Made by a program: the position numbers and the translations under genes. Below the pieces are notes generated by a model that was not told the DNA's origin, searched no databases, and worked only from the letters and a program-made list of their open reading frames with translations. Positions 24,540 through 32,707 of a stretch of DNA of 40,703 nucleotides are shown here, piece by piece (within the stretch, counting starts at the first letter, position 1; each line of letters starts with the position of its first letter). Origin of the DNA: Polyangiaceae bacterium. Its GTDB lineage: Bacteria; Myxococcota_A; Polyangia; Polyangiales; Polyangiaceae. The DNA is taken from the NCBI GenBank assembly GCA_025453595.1, contig JALOQB010000011.1:1-40703 (forward strand), given 5' to 3'.

Positions 24540-25757
24540 ATGAGCCCTGGCGGCCCCCCCTCGCGCGGCGGTACCCTCCTCCTCGCCCCCTTGGATCTCC
24601 GCGATTACCTCCTTGCCCTCATGGAGCCCCTCCTCCCGGGGCAGCTCCTCGCCCCCTGGCTCCGCTTCTCCGGCGCCTCCACCGAGCTCGGGCTCCGCCT
24701 CACCTTCCTCGCCCACGAGCGCCACGAGGTCCACGTCGAGGTCAGCCCCCGCGAACAGGGGCAGAAATACGCTGCCCAGAGCCCTCGCCTTGCCTTCGCC
24801 TACCGCCACGGCGGCGCCGAGCGCGTCGACCAGCAGCTCGGCCGCCTCGTCTGCCTCGCCGTCGCCGCCCACGTCGCTCCCCGCGAGCAGCTCGTCCTCG
24901 ACCGCCTCGCCGCCAGCGCCTCCGAGACCCTCGAAGGTTCCACGCGTATCCGGAAGATCCATACAACCCGTCTCCTGGAGCCCGCCGGCACCCCGGACCA
25001 GCGCTTCTACACCCTCAGCCCTTACCTCGGCTGCCTGATCGGCTGCCGCTTCTGCTACGCCCAGTCGCGCCTCGACCCGCAGCGCGCCCTGCTGCGGCTC
25101 CCGGTGGTCCCCTGGGGGTCCTACGTCGACGCCCGCGTCAACGCCCCCGAGGTGCTCGCGGAAGAGCTCCGCACCTTGCCCCCGCGCCCCATCAAGTTCT
25201 GCCCCATCGTATCCGACCCGTACCAGGCGGTGGAGCGCACGATGCTGCTGACCCGCCGCTGCCTCGAGGTCATCGCCCGGGCCCCCGCCCCGCCCCCCAC
25301 CTTGATCATGACGCGAGCGACGCTCATGCTCCGCGATCTCGACCTGCTCCGCTCCATCCCGGAGGCCTGGGTGGGGGCCTCGATCCCGACCCTCGACGAC
25401 GACGTGCGCGCTCACTTCGAGCCGCGGGCCGCCAGCATCCCGGAGCGACTGGAGATGCTCCGCGCCTTCCGCGACGCGGGCGTCAAGCGGGTGGTCGTGG
25501 TGCAACCCATGCTCCCCGGAGACCCGGAGGCCCTGGCGGACGCCCTCGCCCAGGTCACCTCCTCGGTCAGCCTCGGCGTGCTCCGCGGCGAGCTGGGCGC
25601 CCAGGACGATTTCGCCGACCCTCGCTACGCCTTCGCCCGTGAGGAGCCCTGGCAGACCCGGACCGCCCTCGCTCTCCGCGATGCCCTCCTTCGTCGCGGC
25701 GTCTCCGTCTGGCTCGGCGAGCTTCCCCCCGAACTCCTGCCCCACGGCGCCTCCTGA
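24540..25757 (+). CDS. Radical SAM protein, SplB-like (COG1533), with N-terminal extension
   Basis: 405 residues. The cluster motif is CLIGCRFC (Cys165, Cys169, Cys172; CxxxCxxC), preceded by YTLSPYLGCLIG and followed by YAQSRL. Later segments PIKFCPIVSDPYQAVERTMLLTRRCLE, PTLIMTRATLMLRDLDLL and VGASIPTLDDDVRAHFEPRA are typical of the spore-photolyase-like radical SAM group of unknown function. Residues 1-~140 are an extra domain that I do not recognise (RHEVHVEVSPREQGQKYA). True photolyase function is unlikely without the conserved downstream cysteine. ATG 24540 has only a weak AGG directly before it. It is convergent with the halogenase (6-nt gap). The substrate is unknown. Confidence 0.85.
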   Translation: MSPGGPPSRGGTLLLAPLDLRDYLLALMEPLLPGQLLAPWLRFSGASTELGLRLTFLAHERHEVHVEVSPREQGQKYAAQSPRLAFAYRHGGAERVDQQLGRLVCLAVAAHVAPREQLVLDRLAASASETLEGSTRIRKIHTTRLLEPAGTPDQRFYTLSPYLGCLIGCRFCYAQSRLDPQRALLRLPVVPWGSYVDARVNAPEVLAEELRTLPPRPIKFCPIVSDPYQAVERTMLLTRRCLEVIARAPAPPPTLIMTRATLMLRDLDLLRSIPEAWVGASIPTLDDDVRAHFEPRAASIPERLEMLRAFRDAGVKRVVVVQPMLPGDPEALADALAQVTSSVSLGVLRGELGAQDDFADPRYAFAREEPWQTRTALALRDALLRRGVSVWLGELPPELLPHGAS

Positions 25758-25763
25758 GCGCCC

Positions 25764-27338
25764 TCACACCCCCAGCCGCCGCTTCACCTGCCCGTCCACC
25801 CGCTCTTCCTGGCCCTGCACCCACGAGGCCGCACCCCCGGTGAACTCCTGGATCAGCGAGGGCCGCGAGAGCAGCAGATCGATCGCTTCCTTCTGCGGCA
25901 GCGCCCGCCCCTGCAGCTGCCTCAGCTTGCCCACCCGCTCCTCCCACTCCTCCCTTGTTTGCCTCCCCTCGAAGGGGCATGTGGGTACTTTCTGACCTAG
26001 AAGCAGGATCATCAGACCACTCCAGCCAAAGGTCGGGTCTCGCTGCCCGAGCCCACGGTCTTCCGCGGCGCTCCAGGGCCCCTGCGTCTTGAAGCGCTCG
26101 ACCAGCGGAGCGACGCCGGAGGTGTCGACCTCGGCCCTCGCCGCCTGCCAGAAGGGGGTGTCGAGGCGCCGGTTGTGGCGGTAATGCAGCGAGAGAAACC
26201 AGCGCAGGTCGTCCCAGTGGTCGCCGATGGCGCGGTTGACGGCGGGCTCCAGGTGGGAGGCCCCTCCTGGCTGCTCCATGGCCTCGAAGACCGCCAGCAG
26301 GTGCGCGATCTCGGTGATGACCATGTGAAGCGCGGTGGACTCCAGCGGCTCGACGAAGCCGTAGGCGTTGCCCACGCTGGCCACGTTGCCCACCCAGAAA
26401 TCCCGGTGGCGACCCGAGCGAAAGCGGACCATCCACGGGTCCCTCGCCCCCGGGTTCTTCGCCTTGAGCTCGTCCACCGCCTGCTCGTCGCTGAGGAAGC
26501 TCGAGGAGAACACGTACCCGCGGTGGTCCTCGCCATCGACCGGGATCCGCCAGCACCAGCCCGCGTCCATGGTCTCCGCGGTCGTGTAGGGGCGCACCCG
26601 CCCGGGCTCCTGCGGGACCACCGCCACCGCCGCGCGATCGCAGAACAGGCTCGAACCGTAGCTCTGGAAGGGCGACCCCAGGGCCTCGCCGATCAGCAGC
26701 GACCGGAAGCCCGTGGCGTCGATGTAAAAATCAAAGCGCAGCTCGCCGCCCCCCCTGGTCTCGACGCGCTCGACGCCGCGCCCATCCCCCCGCGGCACCA
26801 CCCGCTGGATGGTCCGATCCTCGTGCCGTATCCCCCGGGCCCGGGCCAGCCTCGCCAGGAACGCCACGAAGGGCGCGTTGTTCAGGTGGTAAGCGAACTT
26901 CACCCGCGGCAGCAGCGAGAGCACGTCCCCGTCGGGGCCCCGCAGCAGGGGGGCCCGGTCTTGCTCCATCAGCGCCGACGTCAGCGACTGGTAGCGCAGC
27001 CCTTCCTCGTAAAGCGAGGCATGCACCGGGTCCGCCTCCCCGAACGGGTACTCGAAGAAATACCCCCCCGGCAGGCCCCACTCGAAGCGGATCCCCAGCT
27101 TGAACGTCGGCCGCACCTCCCGGTACAGCTCCTCCCCGTCGACCCCCAGCTGCCCGTGCAGGAACGGCGGCATCAGCGTCGTCGTCGCCTCGCCCACCCC
27201 GATGATCGGGATCTCGCTCGACTCGACCACCGTGACCTCCATCCCGGGGAACCGACGCTTCAGCGCCAGCGCCGCCAGATACCCCGCTGTCCCCCCCCCC
27301 AGCACGCCCACACTCCTCGGTCTTCCCGCTGCTTGCAT
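25764..27338 (-). CDS. FAD-dependent tryptophan-halogenase family enzyme
   Basis: 524-residue flavin-dependent halogenase. The FAD loop GGGTAGYLAALAL is at ~14-26. The chloramine-forming lysine is Lys80 in PTFKLGIRF (PrnA Lys79). The signature WxWxIP is WCWRIP (261-266), and the catalytic glutamate is Glu333 in PLESTALHM. All residues needed for hypohalous-acid chemistry are present, so it is probably active. The family covers free tryptophan, pyrrole, phenol and peptide substrates, which sequence alone does not separate. The start lies in the motif TGTAGAGAAGTTCCATGC (27335-27352, reverse), whose ATG is the start codon, and overlaps the upstream lipoprotein frame by 79 nt. A flavin reductase is not in the window. 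Confidence 0.92.
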   Translation of the reverse strand: MQAAGRPRSVGVLGGGTAGYLAALALKRRFPGMEVTVVESSEIPIIGVGEATTTLMPPFLHGQLGVDGEELYREVRPTFKLGIRFEWGLPGGYFFEYPFGEADPVHASLYEEGLRYQSLTSALMEQDRAPLLRGPDGDVLSLLPRVKFAYHLNNAPFVAFLARLARARGIRHEDRTIQRVVPRGDGRGVERVETRGGGELRFDFYIDATGFRSLLIGEALGSPFQSYGSSLFCDRAAVAVVPQEPGRVRPYTTAETMDAGWCWRIPVDGEDHRGYVFSSSFLSDEQAVDELKAKNPGARDPWMVRFRSGRHRDFWVGNVASVGNAYGFVEPLESTALHMVITEIAHLLAVFEAMEQPGGASHLEPAVNRAIGDHWDDLRWFLSLHYRHNRRLDTPFWQAARAEVDTSGVAPLVERFKTQGPWSAAEDRGLGQRDPTFGWSGLMILLLGQKVPTCPFEGRQTREEWEERVGKLRQLQGRALPQKEAIDLLLSRPSLIQEFTGGAASWVQGQEERVDGQVKRRLGV

Positions 27339-28840
27339 GGAACTTCTCTACAGGTTAAGGGTTGCACGCCGATGGCCCCGGGGATGCTCTCGACGCCCCC
27401 CTGCAGGTCGAAGAGGCCCAGATCCGCGGGGGGCGCGTCGTCCTGGGCGAACTGCACCTGCCGCACGCCGTCCACCTCGGACAGCAGCACGCGACCCCGG
27501 AGCTTGCCCCGCCCCACCATCACCATGTCCCCCGGGAGCTGGGGCTTCTTGCCCTTGTACGTCAGGGCCCCATCGTCCACGAACTGCCCCGACGAGCTGC
27601 TCGGCGTGGGCCGCAGCGACCGCAGCGCGTTGCCGTAGCCGCTGGCCACCAGGATCCGGTTGTTGAACGGCGAGGCCAGCATCGAGACCGGGTTGTCCAC
27701 CGGTGTGATGACCTGGACAGGTGTCACGCTGGCGCCCAGCGCCACCACCGCGATCCGGTTCGGCACCCCGGAGAACTCGCTCACGTCCGAGATCAGCCCG
27801 AAGGCTCCGTCCCCGGTCACCACCGCCGAGGCCACGATCGCGTCCTGATCCCCGAACGCATCGGCCCCGCCCTGCAACGTCTTGCCGCCCAGGTCGAGCT
27901 GGTGGGCGCTGTGGGCCGCCGTCGAGTCCAGCACATCCACCGCCGCCAGCAGCGCCACCCCCGGCTTCCCGGGGACAAAGGCCAGCGCCCCCGGAAGCTT
28001 CGACGCCGCCAGCAGCCCCTCGTTGGTGAGCGTGTCGTCGCAGCCGATCTTCACCGCGTAGACCCCGCCCCCGTTCTCCCGCCACTGGCCGTTGAGCAGG
28101 TAGAGCCGATCCCCTTCGGGACCCATCACCGCGCGGGTCACGTACGTCCCCGGGTTGTACCCCTCGTGCAGCACCTTGGGCTCCCCGTCCGCCAGCGAGA
28201 ATACCCCGAGCGTCCCGTCCTCTTGCACCACGAACCCCAGCTTCCCGTCCGGCGTGAACACGATCTCCCCGTACACCGTCGTCCTCATCTCGAAGCTCTT
28301 CCCCGTCTTCGCCAGCGCGCCCTCCGCCGACAGCTCCAGCACCTCGTAGCCCTTCCCCTTCTGCCCAGGCCCCAAGAACGGGTGCGACACCACCACCGCC
28401 CTCGCCCTGTCGTCGGGCCCCGCCTCCCGCTGGCAGCCCCCGGCTCCCCCGCCGGCCCCACCGGCCCCCGAGGCCCCCCCCGCTCCGCCTGCAGACGAGC
28501 CGCTGGCCCCGGCCTCCCCGCTCGCCCCCGCCTGTCCGGAACTTCCAGATATCCCCCCCTCGCCGCCCTGGGCAGCGCCCCCGCTCCCGGCGCTGGTGCC
28601 CCCCTGGCCTGCCCCCCCGGCGCCGCCCATGCCAGCGCCGCCGTTGCCAGCGCCGCCGTTGCCAGCGCCGCCTCCGCTCCCGGACTGTCCGGAACTTCCG
28701 GATGAACCTGCGCTCTGGGTGCCAGCGGCGCCGGCCTGGGGGTTGGTGGCGTCGTCGGTGGCACTGCCGCCGTCGTCGGAGCAGGCGAGGAGGGGGAGCG
28801 AGAGCAGGAGGAGCAGGAGGCCACGGGCAAGGGAGGTCAT
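27260..28840 (-). CDS. Exported lipoprotein with Gly/Ser stalk and beta-propeller-like domain
   Basis: 526 codons as read. The signal and lipobox are LLLLLLSLPLLAC (Cys20) followed by SDDGG, then a Gly/Ser/Ala stalk to ~150. The C-terminal ~330 residues contain propeller-like strands (GEIVFTPDGKLGFVV, DGTLGVFSLADGEPKV, AVMGPEGDRLYLLNG, VTGDGAFGLISDV). It has the same design as the lipoprotein at 10313-11683. The domain should end near IGVQP; the remaining ~28 residues run 79 nt into the halogenase gene through AT-richer sequence with a rare TTA codon, while TAA and TAG occur there in the other two frames. The natural stop was probably lost by an indel. Its function is not recognised; a surface or periplasmic ligand-binding role is inferred. 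Confidence 0.8.
   Translation of the reverse strand: MTSLARGLLLLLLSLPLLACSDDGGSATDDATNPQAGAAGTQSAGSSGSSGQSGSGGGAGNGGAGNGGAGMGGAGGAGQGGTSAGSGGAAQGGEGGISGSSGQAGASGEAGASGSSAGGAGGASGAGGAGGGAGGCQREAGPDDRARAVVVSHPFLGPGQKGKGYEVLELSAEGALAKTGKSFEMRTTVYGEIVFTPDGKLGFVVQEDGTLGVFSLADGEPKVLHEGYNPGTYVTRAVMGPEGDRLYLLNGQWRENGGGVYAVKIGCDDTLTNEGLLAASKLPGALAFVPGKPGVALLAAVDVLDSTAAHSAHQLDLGGKTLQGGADAFGDQDAIVASAVVTGDGAFGLISDVSEFSGVPNRIAVVALGASVTPVQVITPVDNPVSMLASPFNNRILVASGYGNALRSLRPTPSSSSGQFVDDGALTYKGKKPQLPGDMVMVGRGKLRGRVLLSEVDGVRQVQFAQDDAPPADLGLFDLQGGVESIPGAIGVQPLTCREVPCKQREDRGVWACWGGGQRGIWRRWR
27335..27352 (-). promoter_or_regulatory. 18-bp motif at the halogenase start
   Basis: TGTAGAGAAGTTCCATGC, read on the reverse strand, includes the halogenase ATG. 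It matches 16 of 18 bases of the motif at 13214 and 14 of 18 of that at 13232. It lies in a short AT-richer gap between strongly GC-rich coding regions. Function is unknown. Confidence 0.45.
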
Positions 28841-28953
28841 GGGAGGATCTATAAACTGCGTTCCGGTCAGGTCCCATGGTTTCCGGAGAGCAGGGCGGGG
28901 AGCCGCGGGCCGGGGGCCGGAAGGGGCTGGCGGTTTTTGCTAAGGTTGCCCCC

Positions 28954-30645
28954 ATGACGGAACCGACCTCTCCCCCTGCGCCTTCGCCGGACCTCCCCTC
29001 CAGGCCTCTCCGCTTCGTGGTGCTGCTGGACGGGTTGACGGTGCCGCGGTGGCAGCAGCGGTTGATCGAGCTTCTGCGAGCCACCCCTGGCGCAGAGCTG
29101 GTGGCGGTCGTGGTCAACACCCCTCCGGAGGCGCCACGCCGAACGCTGCGTGGGCGCATCGAGGGGGGGCTGCCGGTCGCTGGCTACGCGCTGTTCTCGA
29201 AGCTCGACGCGGCCCGGAACCTGCGGCGCTGCGCCAACATGGAGCCGGTCCTGTTGAGGGACGAGATCGAGGGGGTCCCTCGGCTCCAGGAGCTCCCCCG
29301 ACGCACCCAGTTCAGCGACTATTTCTCCGACGCGACGCTGGAGGAGCTACGGAAGCTGGAGCCTGACTACCTGCTGCGCCTCGGGTTCCGGATCCTGCGG
29401 GGGCCGGTCCTGAGCTGCGCCAGCCGCGGCGTGCTCTCGTTTCACCACGGGGATCCTGCCGAGAACCGGGGCATGCCCTCGGGGTTCTACGAGGTGCTCG
29501 AGGGCTGGGGGCGCGCGGGGGTGGTGCTCCAGGTGCTCTCCGAGGCCCTGGACGGCGGAGAGTTCTTGCTCCAGCACTCGATCACGCCCGACCCCGCGTC
29601 CGTGCTTCGCACCAGGGACAGGCTCTACGAGGCCTCCGTCACGCTCCTCGCCAAGGCCCTGCGCTCGGGCCTCCTGGCCCGCCGCACCCCCGGGGCCACC
29701 TCCCCCGCCGCACCCCCGTTTCAGTTCTACGATCGCCCCCTCTACCGCATCCCGAGCAACGAATGGATGGCGCGGCGGCTGACCCGCTGGGGCGCCCGGC
29801 GCGCCACCGAGAGCCTCGCGGCCCGCACCTTCCAGGAACAGTGGGTGCTCCTGGTGCATCCGACGCAGACCCGTGCCTCCACGGGCTACCAGTTTCGCGC
29901 CCTCCACCCGCCCTCTCCGGAGCTCTTCTGGGCCGACCCTTTCGCCATCGAGCGGGGCGGTGGCCGCTGGATCTTCTTCGAGGAGTTCGACGCCCGCCAG
30001 GGGCGCGGCCGCATCGCCTACCTGCGCATCGGGGCCAGGGCCGAGGTCCTCGAGCACGGGGTCGCCCTGGAGCGACCCTATCACCTCTCGTTCCCGGGCC
30101 TCTTCGAGCACGACGGCGCGCTGTTCATGCTGCCCGAGACCGGCGCCGCCGGGGAGCTTCAGCTCTTCCGCTGCGAGCAATTCCCTGCTCGCTGGGGGCT
30201 GGTCCGCGCCTGGCCCTTCGCGCCGGCCCTGGTGGACCCGGTCCTGTTCGAGCACGAGGGGCGCACCTGGCTCCTCGCCTCGCCGCGCGGCTCCACCAAC
30301 GAGCTGCTCCTCTTCTTCAAGGACGGCCCCCTCCTCGACGGCGCCTGGACCCCGCACCCGCTCAACCCGGTCGTGACCGATGTGCGCTGGGCGCGCCCCG
30401 CTGGACAGCCCTTCCGCGACGGAGATTCCTGGGTTCGACCCGCCCAGAACTGCTCCCACCGCTACGGCCACGGTATCCAGTTCCGCCGCATCGTTCGCCT
30501 CTCGCCTGAGGCCTACGAGGAGCAGCCGGTCACCGGCATCTCGCCCTCGTTTCAACCGGGGCTTCTCGGCGTTCATACCTACAATTTTGCGCCGAGCTTC
30601 ACCGTCATGGACGGGCTCCGTCGGCTCCCGCTGCTCGCCCGCTGA
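28954..30645 (+). CDS. Formyltransferase-like domain fused to GINT1-type five-bladed propeller
   Basis: 563 residues. Residues ~10-250 have the Rossmann layout of formyltransferases: RFVVLLDGLTVPRWQQRLIE, LEPDYLLRLGFRILRG, then GVLSFHHGDPAENRGMPSGFYEVLEGW and LSEALDGGEFLLQ. The Asn of the usual Asn-His-Asp triad is replaced (LSFHH), while His and Asp remain. Residues ~300-560 match the glucosamine-inositolphosphorylceramide-transferase N-terminal/five-bladed propeller type: FWADPFAIERGGGRWIFFEE, YHLSFPGLFEHDGALFMLPE, LVDPVLFEHEGRTWLLAS and RPAQNCSHRYGHGIQFRRI. Such fusions occur near surface-polysaccharide genes; here none are adjacent. ATG 28954 is chosen because AAGG lies 8 nt upstream and the domain then starts cleanly. 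It is divergent from the propeller lipoprotein. Confidence 0.8.
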   Translation: MTEPTSPPAPSPDLPSRPLRFVVLLDGLTVPRWQQRLIELLRATPGAELVAVVVNTPPEAPRRTLRGRIEGGLPVAGYALFSKLDAARNLRRCANMEPVLLRDEIEGVPRLQELPRRTQFSDYFSDATLEELRKLEPDYLLRLGFRILRGPVLSCASRGVLSFHHGDPAENRGMPSGFYEVLEGWGRAGVVLQVLSEALDGGEFLLQHSITPDPASVLRTRDRLYEASVTLLAKALRSGLLARRTPGATSPAAPPFQFYDRPLYRIPSNEWMARRLTRWGARRATESLAARTFQEQWVLLVHPTQTRASTGYQFRALHPPSPELFWADPFAIERGGGRWIFFEEFDARQGRGRIAYLRIGARAEVLEHGVALERPYHLSFPGLFEHDGALFMLPETGAAGELQLFRCEQFPARWGLVRAWPFAPALVDPVLFEHEGRTWLLASPRGSTNELLLFFKDGPLLDGAWTPHPLNPVVTDVRWARPAGQPFRDGDSWVRPAQNCSHRYGHGIQFRRIVRLSPEAYEEQPVTGISPSFQPGLLGVHTYNFAPSFTVMDGLRRLPLLAR

Positions 30646-30648
30646 GCG

Positions 30649-30676
30649 GGTCAGCCTTTCCCTGGGGGGGATGCGG
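30649..30676 (+). repeat. 28-bp direct repeat, copy 1
   Basis: An exact 28-bp sequence (starts GGTCAGCCTTTCCC, ends GGGATGCGG) lies just after the stop of the formyltransferase fusion. The second copy is at 30710-30737, giving a 61-bp period. The 215-nt gap 30646-30860 holds nothing else I can identify as a gene. Confidence 0.85.
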
Positions 30677-30709
30677 CGGCGTCATCGTGCAGAAGGACGG
30701 CACGATCAC

Positions 30710-30737
30710 GGTCAGCCTTTCCCTGGGGGGGATGCGG
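30710..30737 (+). repeat. 28-bp direct repeat, copy 2
   Basis: Identical to 30649-30676. The sequence between copies (33 nt) is not repeated. The pair could be a local duplication or paired regulator sites before sppA. Confidence 0.85.
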
Positions 30738-30860
30738 GGGAGACTCGGGCGGGGCAGGGGAGTCGGGCGGGTTCAGCGACGGCGACGGAGGGCGACGCTG
30801 CGGGTGAAGAACGGTGAGGAGGGGTGGCGGGGCAGGGGGGGAGAGCTATACCGAGCGACG

Positions 30861-32573
30861 ATGGTGACATCGTTGATCGCGGGGGTTCTCCGCAACGTCC
30901 CGAGGGCCCTGGCGGCTCCGGTGGTTCTCTGGCGGCGCGCCCGGGCATGCCCGGTGGGGGGCTGGGTGCATCTGGTGATCGACGGGGAGGTCACCGAGGT
31001 GCGAGCCGCCGTGCCCCGGGCGCCCTGGGCCCGCCGCCCCTCGGGCCTCGCCCTCGACCGGCTCCACGCCCTGGTCGATGCGCTGATCGAAGACCCCCGG
31101 CCTGCCGGCCTGTTGCTGACGATCCGCTCGATGCGCGGGTCCGCCGCGTCCCGGACCAGCTTGCGAGCCGAGCTGCTCCGGCTCAAGGCCGCGGGCAAGG
31201 TGGTGGTGGTGCACCTGCCGGAGGGCGGGTCGGTGGGCGAGCTGCTGGTGGCCTCGGCGGCGACGCGGGTGCTGCTGGGGGTCGGGGCGACCCTCGGGCC
31301 GCTGGGCTTCCAGGCGGGCGCGCTCTACTGGCGTGGCGCCCTCGATCGCGCGGGCATCGAGGTGGACATCCATGCCCAGGGTGATTTCAAGACCGCCGGC
31401 GAGAACCTCGCCCGCTCGGGCATGTCGGGCCCCCAGCGCGAGCAGCTCGATCGGCTCCTCGAGGTGCTCCATGAAGAGCTGATCGATGCGCTCCGGGACG
31501 GGCGTCGTGTCCCTCGCGAGACCGCCGTTCGCTGGATCGACCGGGCCCTGCTTTCCCCGGAAGAGGCCCTGCGCGAGGGCCTGGTGGACGCGGTGGTGCA
31601 CGACGACGAGGTGCTGCGCTCCCTCGAGGCCACGCCCCTCGAAAAAGACGCCAGCAGCACCCCCGCGGGGGCTTACCTGGGGCGCCGTGCTCGCGAGGTC
31701 TTCGCCCCGCTGCGCCCGAGAAAGCACATCGCCGTGCTGACCGGGAGGGGGCCCATCGTGGCCCGGGCCCCGGGCGGCGGGTCCTTCCTGGACGCCGAGG
31801 AGATGGTCAAGCAGATCGAGGCGCTGCGCCAGGCTGACCGGGTCGCGGGGGTGGTGCTTCTGCTCGATACGCCCGGCGGTGGGGTCCTTGCGTCCGAGAA
31901 GATTCACCGGGCTCTCGCCCAGCTGGCGGCGAAGAAGCCGGTCGTCGCCTGCTTCGGCGGCGTCTCCGCCAGCGGAGGTTACTACATCGCCTCGGCTTGC
32001 CACGCGATCGTGGCCCGCGAGACCACGGTGACCGGCTCCATCGGCGTCGTCGCCGCCCGGTTCCTGGTCGGTCCGCTCCTCGAACGCTTTGGCATCAAGC
32101 CCGAGGTCGTGACCCGGGGCGCCCACGCCGACATGCTCCGACCTACACGCCCCTTCAACGACGAGGAGCGGGTCATCTTTCGCTCCGAGCTCGAGCGCGC
32201 GTACCGGCGTTTTCTCGACCTGGTGGCCGAGGGACGGAAGCGCCCGGTCCAGGAGATCGAGCCCCTCGCCGGGGGCCGCGTCTGGGCTGGCCGCGACGCC
32301 GCCGCCCGGGGCCTCGTCGATCGCATCGGTGGCCTCGAGGAGGCCCTCGACGAGGTGCGCTCCCGCGCGGGGCTCACGAAGACCTCCTCCCGCGTGGTGC
32401 TCTGGCGCCCGTCCCGGCGCCCGGGGCTCCTCGCGCTCCTCGAATGGATCCCCGGAGGCGCCTCGCTCCGCGCCGCCTTGCCTGCCCCGCAGCACCTGCC
32501 CGAGCTGGGCCTGGCGCTGGCCTCCTCGCGCGAGCCGGTGCTGGCCCTCGGGTGGCCCTGGCTCCCCGAGTAG
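30861..32573 (+). CDS. sppA: Signal peptide peptidase SppA, 67K type
   Basis: 570-residue two-domain S49 serine peptidase that degrades cleaved signal peptides. The N-terminal domain carries the general-base lysine in GDFKTAGENLARSGMSG (Lys177); the C-terminal domain carries the nucleophile in GVSASGGYYIASA (Ser371), preceded by VVLLLDTPGGGV and followed by TTVTGSIGVVAARF and GRVWAGRDAAARGLVDRIGG. The Lys-to-Ser spacing is close to that of E. coli SppA. The usual N-terminal membrane anchor is weak (only LIAGVL and ALAAPVVLW), so location is uncertain. ATG 30861 is the best start; the frame is open upstream to about 30687 but that part is Arg/Gly-rich and contains the direct repeats. Confidence 0.92.
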   Translation: MVTSLIAGVLRNVPRALAAPVVLWRRARACPVGGWVHLVIDGEVTEVRAAVPRAPWARRPSGLALDRLHALVDALIEDPRPAGLLLTIRSMRGSAASRTSLRAELLRLKAAGKVVVVHLPEGGSVGELLVASAATRVLLGVGATLGPLGFQAGALYWRGALDRAGIEVDIHAQGDFKTAGENLARSGMSGPQREQLDRLLEVLHEELIDALRDGRRVPRETAVRWIDRALLSPEEALREGLVDAVVHDDEVLRSLEATPLEKDASSTPAGAYLGRRAREVFAPLRPRKHIAVLTGRGPIVARAPGGGSFLDAEEMVKQIEALRQADRVAGVVLLLDTPGGGVLASEKIHRALAQLAAKKPVVACFGGVSASGGYYIASACHAIVARETTVTGSIGVVAARFLVGPLLERFGIKPEVVTRGAHADMLRPTRPFNDEERVIFRSELERAYRRFLDLVAEGRKRPVQEIEPLAGGRVWAGRDAAARGLVDRIGGLEEALDEVRSRAGLTKTSSRVVLWRPSRRPGLLALLEWIPGGASLRAALPAPQHLPELGLALASSREPVLALGWPWLPE

Positions 32574-32581
32574 GTCTTTTT
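32547..32581 (+). terminator. Intrinsic terminator at the sppA end
   Basis: CTCGGG (32547-32552) pairs with CCCGAG (32565-32570) across a 12-nt loop, followed by TAGG and TCTTTTT. The stop codon lies between stem and T tract. The sequence to 32707 is AT-richer than average and probably holds the pepA promoter. Confidence 0.5.
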
Positions 32582-32707
32582 ATACCCCGTGAAAACCTGG
32601 CTTTTTCCCGAGAAGTATCCTTGCTCCGGATCGGTAGCGGGTGCTTAGATGGCGCGGCCCGTGGTGCCCCCCCCATGAATCTGCCCGGGCCAGGAGACTC
32701 GTCCAAC

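Noticed and set aside
24540-25757. Spore photoproduct lyase
   Set aside because: The cluster motif is SplB-like, but the catalytic cysteine and overall length of true SPL are not evident and the organism type is not a spore-forming Firmicute.
30687-30860. N-terminal extension of SppA from a GTG at 30687
   Set aside because: The extra residues are Arg/Gly-rich, span the 28-bp repeats and lack any signal or membrane segment; ATG 30861 begins the family-like sequence.
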